From: an uncultured Granulosicoccus sp.
Lineage (GTDB): Bacteria; Pseudomonadota; Gammaproteobacteria; Granulosicoccales; Granulosicoccaceae
Length of the DNA stretch: 35,632 bases
Assembly: GCA_938003775.1 (NCBI GenBank)
Contig: CALKXZ010000479.1
Coordinates: 1 to 35,632, forward strand
Direction: 5' to 3'
The notes beneath the pieces are model-generated. The model saw only the letters and a program-made list of their open reading frames with translations. It was not told where the DNA came from and did no database searches. How positions within the stretch are numbered: the first letter of the stretch is position 1; every line of letters begins with the position of its first letter. Shown here piece by piece: positions 16,779 to 26,209 of this stretch. The position numbers and the translations under genes are program-made.

Positions 16779-17624
16779 ATGCAAGGCTTTGGCGTACACA
16801 CCAGTATGTGGACAATGAGTTGGGATCGGCAAGGTGCTGAGCGCGCTATTGCCGCAGCAGAGCACTACAAGATGGATTTCATTGAGATTCCCATGCTGGA
16901 TGCAGCTTCGGTGGATGCTGCCCATACGCGAGCACTGTTGGACAAGTCAGGGTTACGGGCCGTGTGCTCATTAGGCTTGCCAGAGGCGGTGTGGGCATCC
17001 AAGAATCCCGAAGGTGCCATTGCGCACTTAAAACAAGCGATGGATAAAACAGCTGAGCTTGGTGGGGAGGCCTTGTCCGGCGTCACCTTCGGTGGTATAG
17101 GTGAGCGTACCGGCGGTTACCCGACTGAAAAAGAGTACGACAATGTAGCGCGCGCATTGGATGCCGCCGCCAAGTACGCTAAACAGAAAGGCCTGCTGTT
17201 TGGAATAGAGCCTGTTAATCGCTATGAAAATCATTTGATTAATACCGGTTGGCAGGCGGTGAACATGATTGAACGCGTAGGCTCCGACAACATCTTTATT
17301 CATCTGGATACCTATCATATGAATATTGAGGAGAAAGGAGCTGGCAACGGCATACTCGATGCGCGCGATTATCTCAGGTACATTCACTTATCAGAAAGTG
17401 ACCGAGGTACTCCAGGCTCAGGAACCTGCGACTGGGACGAAATTTTTTCCACGCTGGCGGCTATTGAGTTTAAAGGCGGCTTGGCTATGGAGAGCTTTAT
17501 AAACATGCCACCTGAGATAGCCTTCGGCTTGTCGGTGTGGCGTCCAGTGGCTAAGAATTTTGAAGAAGTGATGGACAATGGCTTGCCGTTTTTGCGTAAT
17601 AAAGCTTCACAGTATCGTCTATAG
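16779..17624 (+). CDS. Sugar phosphate isomerase/epimerase, D-tagatose/D-psicose 3-epimerase-like
   Basis: 281-residue TIM-barrel protein of the xylose-isomerase-like family. The four metal ligands expected from ketose 3-epimerases are visible: Glu144 (GIEPVNR), Asp177 (HLDTYHMN), His203 (IHLSESDR) and Glu238 (AMESFI). The MNIEE segment and SDRGTPGSG also match that group. It would epimerise the C3 hydroxyl of a ketose such as fructose/psicose or tagatose/sorbose. It is cotranscribed with the transporter (AAGGAG 7 bases before ATG), so it probably acts first on the imported sugar. No kinase or later catabolic gene is in the window, so the pathway is open. Confidence 0.85.
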   Translation: MQGFGVHTSMWTMSWDRQGAERAIAAAEHYKMDFIEIPMLDAASVDAAHTRALLDKSGLRAVCSLGLPEAVWASKNPEGAIAHLKQAMDKTAELGGEALSGVTFGGIGERTGGYPTEKEYDNVARALDAAAKYAKQKGLLFGIEPVNRYENHLINTGWQAVNMIERVGSDNIFIHLDTYHMNIEEKGAGNGILDARDYLRYIHLSESDRGTPGSGTCDWDEIFSTLAAIEFKGGLAMESFINMPPEIAFGLSVWRPVAKNFEEVMDNGLPFLRNKASQYRL

Positions 17625-17661
17625 ACGTGTGTGTTTGTTGACGCGTATTGGCAGGTAATCA

Positions 17662-18255
17662 TTAACGAAATTCGTTGCGCAGCGTATCAATCGCCTGTCT
17701 GCGAGAACACCCGTGCACATGATCATTGACGATACCCAATGCCTGCATTAACGCATACATATTCACTGGGCCAACAAATGACCAGCCTCGTTTTTTTAAT
17801 GCCTTTGCCAGTGCAACTGACTCGGCTGTTTGGCCATTCTGGGCAATCCAGTCGTGCGTGATTCGAGCAGGGCGTGTTCGAGGCTTTGGCTCAAATTGCC
17901 AGAAAAAAGCGGCCAGTGATTCCCCCTCCTGCTGAAATTCGAGGGCGCGTTGGGCGTTGTTTACAGCGGACAGGATTTTCCGACGATTGCGAATAATGCC
18001 CGGGTTGGCCATTAATCGTTCGACATCGGCGTTGGTGTACTTCGACACTTTCATCGGATCGAAACCTTGAAAAGCCTGCCGAAACGCCTCGCGACGATGC
18101 AAGATGATTTGCCAACTCAGGCCTGACTGAAACCCCTCAAGGCAGACTTTCTCAAAAAATACTTGATCGCTGTTAGTCGGAACGCCCCACTCATGATCGT
18201 GGTAATGCTGAAATACCGGGTCATTGGGGGGTATGGTGCAGTCGGTAGGTTTTGG
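17662..18255 (-). CDS. tag: DNA-3-methyladenine glycosylase I
   Basis: 197-residue base-excision repair enzyme that removes 3-methyladenine from alkylated DNA. The HhH-GPD-like Tag fold is recognisable by YHDHEWGVP, CLEGFQSGLSWQIIL, GIIRNRRKI, ALKKRGWSFVGP and VNDHVHGC. The zinc ligands of E. coli Tag correspond to Cys7, His20, His179 and Cys183 here, with the same spacings. The ORF track begins at a TTG 20 codons earlier; ATG 18255 is chosen because it puts the first zinc Cys at the usual distance from the N-terminus. It converges on the epimerase gene with a 37-base gap. Confidence 0.93.
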   Translation of the reverse strand, partial: PKPTDCTIPPNDPVFQHYHDHEWGVPTNSDQVFFEKVCLEGFQSGLSWQIILHRREAFRQAFQGFDPMKVSKYTNADVERLMANPGIIRNRRKILSAVNNAQRALEFQQEGESLAAFFWQFEPKPRTRPARITHDWIAQNGQTAESVALAKALKKRGWSFVGPVNMYALMQALGIVNDHVHGCSRRQAIDTLRNEFR

Positions 18256-18315
18256 CATTTTTTCAACGGGTGTGTCGGCTGGTCTATGGCGCGATTGTCT
18301 CAGCACTTTATGCAA

Positions 18316-18862
18316 GCTTGCCGTGAATCTGGCCGATTGCTGCGCTGTCGTACGCTGTGTAGGTGCCGCGTAACCGGACCCAAGTGGTGAAATACCCTAA
18401 CTAGAGCGCTGCAGATTTGTTTACAAGATTGCAATGCTCCCTGTGACGATCTAATGACATAGTTTTATGCCAAACAATCACAAGATATGCGATTAACGCA
18501 TTGATTTTAGAAAAAACCCTGAATTCACCTGATTTATGGTGCTTGTAAGGTGTTTAAAAAGCATTCACCCGAGAGAATCCAGCAACGGTCGCGGGAAAAA
18601 CGGGCATAAAAATTCTCCGGGTTGTAGCAGTTCGTATTTTAAGCTGCTACTATGGCGAGCTAGCTTACCTGGCGTGATCACTCCGGCAGGTTTTTTTGTT
18701 TTTACAGGTTTGAATCACTTCGTTCCGGGCTGCACGGCTCGGCTGCATTGATAACCCCGAAAAACGAGCCGCCTGCCAGCGGGTCGAGTAAATATGGGGG
18801 TTGGCGAGCGGTCCCACTGTGCGTGTAGCGTTGGTGCGTGTTAGCGTGTGTGGGAGAAAACG
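18316..18862 (+). other. Untranslated leader region of the rplC-rplQ cluster
   Basis: About 600 bases separate tag from rplC (ORF shadows only). The part before 18600 is AT-rich and should hold the promoter, but I could not fix -35 and -10 boxes with confidence. From 18624 on it holds three hairpins: GTAGCAG/CTGCTAC (18624-18650), a terminator-like one (18667-18703, listed separately) and CGGCTCG/CGAGCCG (18735-18771). The AAGCT at 18641-18645 could alternatively pair with AGCTT at 18662-18666, hinting at switching structures. E. coli uses an S10-operon leader bound by L4 in a similar way. Confidence 0.5.
18667..18703 (+). terminator. Attenuator-like hairpin upstream of rplC
   Basis: The stem ACCTG-G-CG pairs with CG-G-CAGGT (one G-G mismatch) and is followed directly by TTTTTTTGTTTTT. 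This is a classic intrinsic-terminator shape about 160 bases before the rplC start with no plus-strand gene upstream, so it is likelier to control entry into the ribosomal-protein operon than to end another transcript. Confidence 0.65.
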
Positions 18863-19516
18863 ATGACCCTTGGTGTAGTTGGCCGCAAGCTCGGCATGAC
18901 TCGCGTATTTGATGACGCAGGTGTGTCTACTCCTGTCACTGTCATTGAAGTGGCGAAGAACCGCATCACAGCCCGCAAGAACCTCGAACGCGACGGTTAC
19001 GTCAGTGTACAGGTTACGACCGGTGATAAAAAAACCAGCCAACTCAGCAAGGCCGAGGCAGGTCATTTCGCCAAAGCAGGTGTGGGAGCCGGGCGAGGCT
19101 TGTGGGAATTCCGTTTGGACGGCGAAGAGGGCAGTGAGCTGGAAGTGGGTGGTGAGTTCGGCATGGAGATGTTCGAAGCTGGTCAAAAAGTGGATGTCAC
19201 GGGTACCAGCATTGGTAAAGGGTTTGCAGGTGGTGTCAAGCGTCATAATTTCCAAATGCAAGACGCCACGCACGGTAACTCTCTATCTCACCGGGCGCCG
19301 GGTTCAATCGGCCAAAACCAAACACCAGGCCGTGTCTTCAAAGGCAAGAAAATGGCGGGTCATATGGGTGCGGTTCGGTGCACTACGCAAAACCTGCAGG
19401 TCGTTCGAATTGACGAAGGCCGCGAAGTCATTCTTATAAAAGGGGCAGTGCCCGGTGCAGATGGCAGTGATGTCATTATCAAGCCGGCTGTCAAGCAGAA
19501 GAAAGCGAAGAGCTAA
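18863..19516 (+). CDS. rplC: 50S ribosomal protein L3 (uL3)
   Basis: 217-residue L3, an early-assembly protein near the peptidyl-transferase centre. [16 protein letters not shown] opens the protein; [13 protein letters not shown] and the loop [33 protein letters not shown] are diagnostic. ATG 18863 has GGGAG about 6 bases upstream; the ORF-track GTG is five codons earlier and lacks an SD. It is the first gene of the cluster, which is unusual because rpsJ normally precedes it. Confidence 0.98.
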   Translation: MTLGVVGRKLGMTRVFDDAGVSTPVTVIEVAKNRITARKNLERDGYVSVQVTTGDKKTSQLSKAEAGHFAKAGVGAGRGLWEFRLDGEEGSELEVGGEFGMEMFEAGQKVDVTGTSIGKGFAGGVKRHNFQMQDATHGNSLSHRAPGSIGQNQTPGRVFKGKKMAGHMGAVRCTTQNLQVVRIDEGREVILIKGAVPGADGSDVIIKPAVKQKKAKS

Positions 19517-19520
19517 GGCG

Positions 19521-20123
19521 ATGGATTTAAAAACACACAGCGGCGGATCCGTATCCGTTGCAGACTCTGTCTTCGGAGCAGAGTACAACGAAGGATTGGT
19601 TCATCAGATTGTCACCGCTTATTTGGCGGCAGCACGGGCTGGAACCTCTGCGCAGAAAACACGCTCGGAAGTGCGCGGTGGTGGTGCTAAACCATGGCGT
19701 CAGAAAGGCACGGGTCGAGCCAGGGCAGGTACGTCGCGCAGTCCTATATGGACAGGCGGCGGTGTTACTTTTGCTGCTAAAACTCGCGATTATTCTCAGA
19801 AGGTTAATAAGAAAATGTACCGCGGTGCCATCCGCTCCATTCTCTCGCACGCCGCTGCAGAGGGCCGCCTGATTGTCGTTGACAGTCTCGAGATAGCCGA
19901 CAGCAAGACCAAACTGATGAAGGCCAAAATGGCTGAGCTCGGTGTGGAGAAAGTATTGTTTCTAATGGACGATGTCAGCGAAACAATCTATCTGGCCAGC
20001 CGCAATATCCCTTATGTGCAGGTGTTGGATGTCGAGGGCGTTGACCCGGTCAGTTTGGTTCGCTTTCCGCACATTGTTGCCACTGCTGCTGCTATCAAGC
20101 AGCTTGAGGAGCGCTTCGCATGA
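19521..20123 (+). CDS. rplD: 50S ribosomal protein L4 (uL4)
   Basis: 200-residue L4, lining the exit tunnel; in E. coli it also represses its own S10 operon through the leader RNA. Conserved core: [30 protein letters not shown] with the tunnel loop, then [21 protein letters not shown] 19521 follows the rplC stop by 4 bases. The longer ORF-track start lies inside rplC. The attenuator-like leader upstream makes autoregulation by this protein a reasonable hypothesis. Confidence 0.98.
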   Translation: MDLKTHSGGSVSVADSVFGAEYNEGLVHQIVTAYLAAARAGTSAQKTRSEVRGGGAKPWRQKGTGRARAGTSRSPIWTGGGVTFAAKTRDYSQKVNKKMYRGAIRSILSHAAAEGRLIVVDSLEIADSKTKLMKAKMAELGVEKVLFLMDDVSETIYLASRNIPYVQVLDVEGVDPVSLVRFPHIVATAAAIKQLEERFA

Positions 20124-20419
20124 ACGATCAACGTCTCTACCAGGTGCTGTTAGCGCCACACGTTTCTGAAAAAACGGCTGTAGCGGCTGAAATGCAGGGT
20201 CGTCACACGTTTCGTGTGGCTAACGATGCATCCAAATTGGAAGTGCGCAAGGCGGTTGAGAAACTATTCGACGTCAGTGTACGCAGCGTGCAGATACTTA
20301 ACGTGCGTGGCAAAACCAAGCGGTTTGGCTCAGGTGAAGGCAAGCGCTCTGATTGGAAAAAGGCAATTGTTCGTCTGGCTGAAGGGCAAGACATCGACTT
20401 CATGGGTATAGAGGGTTAG
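20120..20419 (+). CDS. rplW: 50S ribosomal protein L23 (uL23)
   Basis: 99-residue L23, which sits at the tunnel exit and docks trigger factor and [13 protein letters not shown] near the start, the [13 protein letters not shown] segment and [20 protein letters not shown] match the family. The start overlaps the rplD stop by 4 bases (ATGA), so the two are translationally coupled. Confidence 0.98.
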   Translation: MNDQRLYQVLLAPHVSEKTAVAAEMQGRHTFRVANDASKLEVRKAVEKLFDVSVRSVQILNVRGKTKRFGSGEGKRSDWKKAIVRLAEGQDIDFMGIEG

Positions 20420-20422
20420 ATC

Positions 20423-21250
20423 ATGGCTCTGGTTAAGTCTAAACCGACGTCACCCGGCAAGCGTTTTCAGGTTCGCGTCGTTAATAAGGAGCTCTCGAAA
20501 GAGGGGCCTTACGAGCCTTTGGTTGAAAGCCTGTCCAAGTCAGGTGGGCGTAACAATAAAGGTCGAATCACAACCCGTCATGTGGGTGGTGGACACAAGC
20601 GACGCTATCGCGTCATCGACTTCAAGCGTAACAAGGACGGCGTTCCAGCCGTTGTAGAGCGTCTTGAGTATGACCCAAATCGTACCGCCAACATCGCACT
20701 GATTAAATATGCGGATGGCGAGCGTCGGTATATTCTGGCACCCAAGGGTGTAGCGGCAGGTACACCACTCATGTCCGGTCGCGAGGCACCCATCAAGGCG
20801 GGTAACTGCCTGCCATTGGCGAACATTCCGGTCGGTTCGACAGTCCATGCGATCGAACTAAAGCCAGGTCGAGGCGCGCAAGTGGCGCGCAGCGCTGGAG
20901 CGGCGGTTCAGTTAGTTGCACGCGAAGGTATGTACGCCACGCTGCGTTTACGCTCTGGTGAAATGCGCCGCGTGCAGAGTGACTGTCGCGCGACCATCGG
21001 CGAAGTGGGTAATGGTGAGCATGCGTTGCGCAAGTTGGGTAAAGCAGGTGCTACGCGCTGGCGTGGCGTTCGCCCAACGGTTCGCGGTGTTGCTATGAAC
21101 CCGGTAGACCACCCGCACGGTGGTGGTGAGGGTCGCACGTCAGGTGGTCGTCATCCGGTCAGCCCGTGGGGTACGCCTACCAAGGGTTACAAGACTCGTT
21201 CCAACAAACGCACAGACAACATGATTGTCCGTCGCCGTAGCAAGAAATAG
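20423..21250 (+). CDS. rplB: 50S ribosomal protein L2 (uL2)
   Basis: 275-residue L2, needed for subunit association and peptidyl-transferase activity. [25 protein letters not shown] near the N-terminus and the highly conserved [35 protein letters not shown] near the C-terminus, containing the functionally important His, are intact. It begins 3 bases after rplW. Confidence 0.99.
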   Translation: MALVKSKPTSPGKRFQVRVVNKELSKEGPYEPLVESLSKSGGRNNKGRITTRHVGGGHKRRYRVIDFKRNKDGVPAVVERLEYDPNRTANIALIKYADGERRYILAPKGVAAGTPLMSGREAPIKAGNCLPLANIPVGSTVHAIELKPGRGAQVARSAGAAVQLVAREGMYATLRLRSGEMRRVQSDCRATIGEVGNGEHALRKLGKAGATRWRGVRPTVRGVAMNPVDHPHGGGEGRTSGGRHPVSPWGTPTKGYKTRSNKRTDNMIVRRRSKK

Positions 21251-21261
21251 GAGATAGCCAC

Positions 21262-21534
21262 GTGCCACGTTCCCTGAAAAAAGGCCCGTTCGTCGACTAT
21301 CACCTGGTGAAGAAGGTGGATGAGGCGCGCGCTTCGAATAGCAAACGCCCCATTAAAACCTGGTCGCGTCGTTCAATGATCCTGCCAGATATGGTGGGCC
21401 TGACCATCGCAGTGCACAACGGACGTGTGCATGTGCCTGTGCTGGTATCCGAAAACATGGTAGGGCACAAGCTGGGTGAGTTCGCGGCGACGCGTACTTA
21501 TAAAGGCCATGTCGCTGACAAGAAATCGAGATAG
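21262..21534 (+). CDS. rpsS: 30S ribosomal protein S19 (uS19)
   Basis: 90-residue S19 of the 30S head. [37 protein letters not shown] and [15 protein letters not shown] are diagnostic. It starts with GTG at 21262, preceded by AGGAGA. An 11-base gap separates it from rplB. Confidence 0.98.
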   Translation: MPRSLKKGPFVDYHLVKKVDEARASNSKRPIKTWSRRSMILPDMVGLTIAVHNGRVHVPVLVSENMVGHKLGEFAATRTYKGHVADKKSR

Positions 21535-21536
21535 TC

Positions 21537-21875
21537 ATGCAAGTCGAATCCACATTAAAGATGGCCCGCATTTCTCCACAGAAAGTGCGTTTGGTTGCTG
21601 ATCAGATCCGTGGCTTACCGGTAGAAGGTGCTCTGGAAGTTCTGACCTTTAGCGAAAAGAAGGCCGGTGCGTTGATGAAAAAACTGGTCGACAGCGCCAT
21701 TGCCAATGCTGAACACAATGAAGGTGCTGACATTGATGAGCTGAAGGTTTCAGCAGTTCAAGTCAATGCAGGCCCTGTGATGAAACGATTACGAGCCAGA
21801 GCGAAAGGGCGCGCCAACCGAATCCTCAAGCGCACCAGCCATATTACTGTGACCGTTTCGGACGGCAGGAGCTAA
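21537..21875 (+). CDS. rplV: 50S ribosomal protein L22 (uL22)
   Basis: 112-residue L22, whose long loop forms part of the tunnel constriction. [17 protein letters not shown] at the start and the loop [30 protein letters not shown] are typical. It begins 2 bases after rpsS, so translational coupling is likely. Confidence 0.98.
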   Translation: MQVESTLKMARISPQKVRLVADQIRGLPVEGALEVLTFSEKKAGALMKKLVDSAIANAEHNEGADIDELKVSAVQVNAGPVMKRLRARAKGRANRILKRTSHITVTVSDGRS

Positions 21876-21878
21876 ACG

Positions 21879-22562
21879 ATGGGTCAAAAAGTACATCCAA
21901 TTGGTATTCGTCTGGGCATCTCTCAGGACTGGAACTCTACTTGGTATGCGGGCACTGAAGACTATGCCAACTACCTGAATGACGATATCAAGATACGCCA
22001 GTATCTTAAGAAAGAGCTGTCGCACGCCTCTGTCAGTCGTATCCAGATACAGCGCCCAGCCAAATCGATCATCATCACGATTCATTCGGCCCGTCCTGGT
22101 ATTGTCATTGGTAAGAAAGGTGAGGATGTTGAGCGTCTGCGTCGTGCGCTGGCACCGATGCTGGGTATCAACATCAATAACGTTAAAATCAACATTGCTG
22201 AGATTCGCAAGCCAGAGCTAGACGCACAACTGGTTGCCGAAGGTGTCGCACAGCAGCTTGAGCGTCGAGTGATGTTTCGTCGTGCCATGAAGCGCGTTCT
22301 GACCAACACCATGCGTCTGGGTGCTCAAGGCGTGAAGATAGCGGTATCAGGACGATTGAACGGCGCTGAGATTGCGCGCCGTGAGTGGTATCACGACGGT
22401 CGTGTGCCTTTGCATACACTGCGTGCTGATATCGATTACGGCGTGGCTGAGGCCCATACAACCTATGGTGTTATTGGCATCAAGGTTTGGATCTGCCACG
22501 GCGAAGTTTTTGACCTTGAAGAAAAACGCTCAAAAAGCGTTGCTAACACCGCCAGCAAGTAG
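21879..22562 (+). CDS. rpsC: 30S ribosomal protein S3 (uS3)
   Basis: 227-residue S3 at the mRNA entry channel. [14 protein letters not shown] at the N-terminus, the KH domain motif [14 protein letters not shown], and [32 protein letters not shown] are conserved. It is slightly shorter than E. coli S3 at the variable C-terminus. It is followed by an unusual 114-base gap before rplP. Confidence 0.98.
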   Translation: MGQKVHPIGIRLGISQDWNSTWYAGTEDYANYLNDDIKIRQYLKKELSHASVSRIQIQRPAKSIIITIHSARPGIVIGKKGEDVERLRRALAPMLGININNVKINIAEIRKPELDAQLVAEGVAQQLERRVMFRRAMKRVLTNTMRLGAQGVKIAVSGRLNGAEIARREWYHDGRVPLHTLRADIDYGVAEAHTTYGVIGIKVWICHGEVFDLEEKRSKSVANTASK

Positions 22563-22676
22563 GCGTCACGCGTACTGGCTAACGGATCAATCAAGAGACC
22601 TGACGGGTTTAGTTTTTAGTAAAGACAAATACCTGACAAAACAACGAGTCTCAGAAGTAATCAAGAGCAACGAATC

Positions 22677-23090
22677 ATGCTTCAACCGAAACGAACGAAA
22701 TTCAGAAAGCAGCACACGGGCCGTAACCGTGGGCTTGCGCAGAACGGTAATAAGGTTAGCTTTGGCGAATACGGCCTGAAGGCCACTGACCGTGGTCGTT
22801 TGACTGCGCGTCAGATAGAATCTGCACGTCGTGCCATGACCCGCCACATTAAGCGTGGTGGGAAAATCTGGATCCGTATTTTTCCCGATACTCCGGTCAC
22901 CAAAAAACCTATCGAAGTACGGATGGGTAAAGGTAAGGGTAATGTGGAGTACTGGGTCGCTAAGATCCAACCCGGAAAAATGCTCTACGAAATGGAAGGC
23001 GTCACCGAAGAGATTGCTCGTGAGGCGTTTGCACTGGCCGCGGCCAAGTTGCCTATTGCGACCACTTTTGTTGTGAGGACTGCAGCGTAA
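22677..23090 (+). CDS. rplP: 50S ribosomal protein L16 (uL16)
   Basis: 137-residue L16, which helps position the A-site t[22 protein letters not shown] at the start, [32 protein letters not shown] and [23 protein letters not shown] are conserved. The gene is full length. The region before it is longer than in most relatives and has only a weak SD (AAGAG). Confidence 0.98.
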   Translation: MLQPKRTKFRKQHTGRNRGLAQNGNKVSFGEYGLKATDRGRLTARQIESARRAMTRHIKRGGKIWIRIFPDTPVTKKPIEVRMGKGKGNVEYWVAKIQPGKMLYEMEGVTEEIAREAFALAAAKLPIATTFVVRTAA

Positions 23091-23305
23091 TGGCCACTTC
23101 TAGCAACTCAAAAGCGTCTGAGCTTGTCGGTAAGACGGTGGATGAACTCAACACCGAACTCAGCGGACTTTTTCGCGAACAGTTCAACCTGCGTATGCAG
23201 CGCGGATCAGGGCAAGACGTCAAGCCACACGATTTCAAGCGCGTGCGTCGTCAAATTGCTCGTATCAAGACCATCATTCACCAGAAGCAGTCGGCGGAGG
23301 CCTGA
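23090..23305 (+). CDS. rpmC: 50S ribosomal protein L29 (uL29)
   Basis: 71-residue L29 near the tunnel exit beside L23. The helical hairpin [33 protein letters not shown] and the [15 protein letters not shown] segment are typical. The start overlaps the rplP stop by one base (TAATG). An N-terminal MATSSNSK extension makes it a little longer than E. coli L29. Confidence 0.96.
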   Translation: MATSSNSKASELVGKTVDELNTELSGLFREQFNLRMQRGSGQDVKPHDFKRVRRQIARIKTIIHQKQSAEA

Positions 23306-23307
23306 TT

Positions 23308-23589
23308 ATGAGTGACCAGAACGCATCAGGCGCGTCAGAGAACCTGACCCGAACCGTGGTTGGTCGAGTGACCAGTAATAAGATGGAGCAAACTGCCACC
23401 GTGCAGGTTGAACGTCGCATTAAGCACCCTATCTACGGCAAGTACATGCGTCGTAGTAAGAAGTATCACGTGCATGATGAAAAGAACGAGCTGAACATCG
23501 GTGATACGGTTCAGATCAAAGAGTGCCGTCCGTTGTCCAAGACCAAATCCTGGACTCTGGACAAAGTGCTGAGCGCGGCTGCCGAGTAA
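23308..23589 (+). CDS. rpsQ: 30S ribosomal protein S17 (uS17)
   Basis: 93-residue S17, an OB-fold primary 16S binder. [44 protein letters not shown] and the [15 protein letters not shown] tail are diagnostic. It begins 2 bases after rpmC and is the last gene of the S10 group. Confidence 0.97.
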   Translation: MSDQNASGASENLTRTVVGRVTSNKMEQTATVQVERRIKHPIYGKYMRRSKKYHVHDEKNELNIGDTVQIKECRPLSKTKSWTLDKVLSAAAE

Positions 23590-23630
23590 GGCGTCGGCGA
23601 TCAATGCAAACAGATAAAGAGTAGCGTCCG

Positions 23631-23999
23631 ATGATTCAAATGCAAACTGTCCTGAATGTGGCAGATAACAGTGGCGCGCGCCGGGTACAGTGCATCAAGG
23701 TACTGGGCGGTTCGCATCGCCGATACGCGCGAGTGGGTGATGTCATAAAGGTCAGCGTCAAAGACGCTATCCCACGTGGCAAAGTCAAAAAAGGCGAGGT
23801 GTACAACGCAGTCGTCGTGCGCACCCGCAAGGGTATCCGTCGTGGTGATGGTTCAGCGATCCGGTTTGATGCCAACGCGGCAGTCATATTGAACGCAAAA
23901 CTTGAACCTGTCGGTACTCGAATATTCGGGCCCGTGACGCGAGAGCTGCGGACTGAAAAATTTATGAAGATCGTCTCCCTTGCACCCGAAGTGCTTTAG
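23631..23999 (+). CDS. rplN: 50S ribosomal protein L14 (uL14)
   Basis: 122-residue L14 at the intersubunit face. [27 protein letters not shown] opens the protein, and [25 protein letters not shown] and [13 protein letters not shown] follow. It marks the start of the spc group; the 41-base gap to rpsQ shows no separate promoter that I can define. Confidence 0.98.
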   Translation: MIQMQTVLNVADNSGARRVQCIKVLGGSHRRYARVGDVIKVSVKDAIPRGKVKKGEVYNAVVVRTRKGIRRGDGSAIRFDANAAVILNAKLEPVGTRIFGPVTRELRTEKFMKIVSLAPEVL

Positions 24000-24053
24000 G
24001 CGTCGGGCAACTAGCGCCAGAGAGCAGCAAAGAAGGAAAGCGGACAGAAGATT

Positions 24054-24368
24054 ATGCAACGAATAAAGAAAGGCGACGACGTTATTGTCCTCGTTGGAAA
24101 AGACAAGGGAAGGCGCGGCAAGGTCGAAGCCGTGATGGATGATCGTGTGCTTGTCGATGGTATAAACCTGGTCAAAAAGCACGCCAAGGGTAACCCGCAA
24201 ATGGGCGATCCAGGCGGCATCCAGGAAAAGGAACTGTCGATACACATCTCGAACGTGGCGCTGTTCAACCCTGATTCAAAAAAGGGTGGAAGAGTCGGTT
24301 TTCGTACTAACGACGAAGGTCAGAAAGAGCGGTTTTTCCGCGCTGACGCTTCAGCAGTGGATGGTTAA
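24054..24368 (+). CDS. rplX: 50S ribosomal protein L24 (uL24)
   Basis: 104-residue L24, an assembly initiator. [24 protein letters not shown] is the KOW motif; [32 protein letters not shown] follows. A 54-base gap separates it from rplN. Confidence 0.98.
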   Translation: MQRIKKGDDVIVLVGKDKGRRGKVEAVMDDRVLVDGINLVKKHAKGNPQMGDPGGIQEKELSIHISNVALFNPDSKKGGRVGFRTNDEGQKERFFRADASAVDG

Positions 24369-24373
24369 GGGGC

Positions 24374-24913
24374 ATGGCTAGGCTGATATCAGAGTATCGC
24401 GAGAAGATTGTTCCCCTCATGATGGAGGAGCATCAGTACCAGAGCGTCATGCAGGTGCCTCGTATTGAAAAGATCACCATTAACATGGGTCTTGGTGAAG
24501 CACTAGGCGACAAAAAAGTGCTAGAGCACGCGGTCAAGGACATGACTTCCATTGCGGGTCAGAAACCGGTCGTGACGCTGGCTCGTAAGTCTATTGCTGG
24601 GTTCAAGATTCGTGATGGGTACCCGATTGGCGCCAAGGTGACGTTGCGCCGAACACGCATGTATGAATTCCTGGATCGACTGGTTGCAGTATCTATCCCA
24701 CGTATCCGTGATTTTCGTGGCATTAGCCCCAAATCGTTCGATGGCCGGGGTAATTACAGCATGGGTGTGAAAGAGCAAATTATCTTCCCGGAAATTGACT
24801 ACGACAAGATAGACGCGGTGCGCGGCATGGATATCACCATTACCACGTCAGCTAAGAGTGATGCTGAAGCACTGTCTTTGTTGAAGAAGTTCAACTTTCC
24901 TTTCCGCACTTAG
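24374..24913 (+). CDS. rplE: 50S ribosomal protein L5 (uL5)
   Basis: 179-residue L5, which binds 5S rRNA and contacts S13 at bridge B1b. [73 protein letters not shown] and the C-terminal NFPF are intact. It starts 5 bases after rplX. Confidence 0.99.
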   Translation: MARLISEYREKIVPLMMEEHQYQSVMQVPRIEKITINMGLGEALGDKKVLEHAVKDMTSIAGQKPVVTLARKSIAGFKIRDGYPIGAKVTLRRTRMYEFLDRLVAVSIPRIRDFRGISPKSFDGRGNYSMGVKEQIIFPEIDYDKIDAVRGMDITITTSAKSDAEALSLLKKFNFPFRT

Positions 24914-24926
24914 GAGCGCAGCACTC

Positions 24927-25232
24927 ATGGCAAAGAAATCAATGATTGCGCGTGAAAACAAGCGCACCAAACTGGTTAAGCGGCATGCTGACAAGCGGGC
25001 TGTATTGAAGCAAACCATCGCCTCTAACGACAGTACGTTTGATGAGAAAATGGATGCAGTCAATGCATTGCAGAAACTGCCGCGTGATTCGTCACCGGCG
25101 CGTCAACGAAATCGCTGTCGCATCACTGGTAGACCTCACGGTTTCTATCGCAAATTTGGTTTGAGCCGAAACAAACTTCGCGAAGCTGCTATGCGCGGCG
25201 ACGTTCCGGGTTTGGTCAAGGCGAGCTGGTAG
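24927..25232 (+). CDS. rpsN: 30S ribosomal protein S14, zinc-independent type (uS14)
   Basis: 101-residue long-form S14. It lacks the CxxC zinc pairs of the short form and has [42 protein letters not shown] at the C-terminus. [13 protein letters not shown] opens it. An AGGAG lies near the start. It lies between rplE and rpsH as usual. Confidence 0.98.
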   Translation: MAKKSMIARENKRTKLVKRHADKRAVLKQTIASNDSTFDEKMDAVNALQKLPRDSSPARQRNRCRITGRPHGFYRKFGLSRNKLREAAMRGDVPGLVKASW

Positions 25233-25243
25233 GAGAATTAATC

Positions 25244-25639
25244 ATGAGTATGTCTGACCCCATAGCCGACATGCTGACCCGTATTCGTAACGGACAGCAG
25301 GCTCGTAAGGTATCGGTATCCATGCCGGCAGCGAAGTTGAAATCTAGCGTCGCTCAGGTATTGCAGGACGAAGGCTACATCGGCAGTTTTCATACGGCGG
25401 ATGAAGCAGGTAAGCCAACATTAACCGTGACATTGAAGTACTTCGATGGGCAACCTGTTATCGACAAGATCAAACGCATCAGCCGCCCCGGCCTGCGCCA
25501 ATACACCGGTGCTGGTTCCATCCCCGAAGTACTCGGCGGTTTAGGTATTGCTGTTGTGTCCACCTCACACGGGGTAATGACCGGAAAGCAGGCCCGTGCC
25601 AAAGGGTATGGCGGCGAAATCATCTGCACCGTCAGTTAA
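25244..25639 (+). CDS. rpsH: 30S ribosomal protein S8 (uS8)
   Basis: 131-residue S8, a primary 16S binder and, in E. coli, translational repressor of the spc operon at the L5 region. [28 protein letters not shown] and the C-terminal [27 protein letters not shown] are conserved. AGGAG is present upstream of the ATG. Confidence 0.98.
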   Translation: MSMSDPIADMLTRIRNGQQARKVSVSMPAAKLKSSVAQVLQDEGYIGSFHTADEAGKPTLTVTLKYFDGQPVIDKIKRISRPGLRQYTGAGSIPEVLGGLGIAVVSTSHGVMTGKQARAKGYGGEIICTVS

Positions 25640-25664
25640 CGACTGGCGCGAAGGAGAAACTATA

Positions 25665-26198
25665 ATGTCACGCGTAGCAAAACAACCGATCGATGTGCCC
25701 AAGGGCGTAGAGGTCACCATTAATGGCTCGTCTGTGAGTGCTAAAGGTCCCAAGGGGCAAGAGTCGGTGACTCTGCACCAGGACGTCGCTGCTCATCTGG
25801 AAGACGGGGTGCTGGGTGTGAAAGCTCAGCGCTCTGATCAGAAGTCCGTTGCCATGGCTGGGACTATGCGCTCGCTACTTAACAACCTGGTTGTGGGTGT
25901 CAGCACCGGTTTTGAAAAGAAACTGGAGCTACGCGGTGTAGGTTACCGAGCGCAAGCACAAGGCAGTAATCTGAACCTGACTTTAGGTTTTTCTCATCCG
26001 GTCGTGCACAAGGTTCCCGATGGAATAAAGGTTGAAACACCCAGCCAGACAGAAGTAGTCGTCACCGGTACTAACAAGCAGGTTGTTGGGCAAGTAGCCG
26101 CTGACATCCGCAGCTACCGTCCGCCAGAGCCCTACAAAGGCAAAGGTGTTCGGTACGTGGGCGAGTACGTTGCCATGAAAGAAGCCAAGAAGAAGTAG
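25665..26198 (+). CDS. rplF: 50S ribosomal protein L6 (uL6)
   Basis: 177-residue L6 near the factor-binding site. [18 protein letters not shown] at the start, [27 protein letters not shown] and the C-terminal [16 protein letters not shown] with a Lys-rich tail are diagnostic. ATG 25665 has AAGGAG 8 bases upstream; the longer ORF-track start overlaps rpsH and is rejected. Confidence 0.98.
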   Translation: MSRVAKQPIDVPKGVEVTINGSSVSAKGPKGQESVTLHQDVAAHLEDGVLGVKAQRSDQKSVAMAGTMRSLLNNLVVGVSTGFEKKLELRGVGYRAQAQGSNLNLTLGFSHPVVHKVPDGIKVETPSQTEVVVTGTNKQVVGQVAADIRSYRPPEPYKGKGVRYVGEYVAMKEAKKK

Positions 26199-26209
26199 AG
26201 ACGCTGACA

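Noticed and set aside
17616-17627. 12-bp palindrome CGTCTATAGACG at the epimerase stop
   Set aside because: It lies within the coding end and stop codon with no loop or T run; probably chance.
18501-18550. Possible promoter hexamers before rplC (TTGATT, TTGTAA)
   Set aside because: No acceptable -10 box at 16-18 bases from either hexamer, so no promoter is called.
22372-22779. 135-aa ORF spanning the rpsC-rplP gap
   Set aside because: It runs out of frame through both conserved genes and its protein looks like nothing known; it is open only because of the frame.
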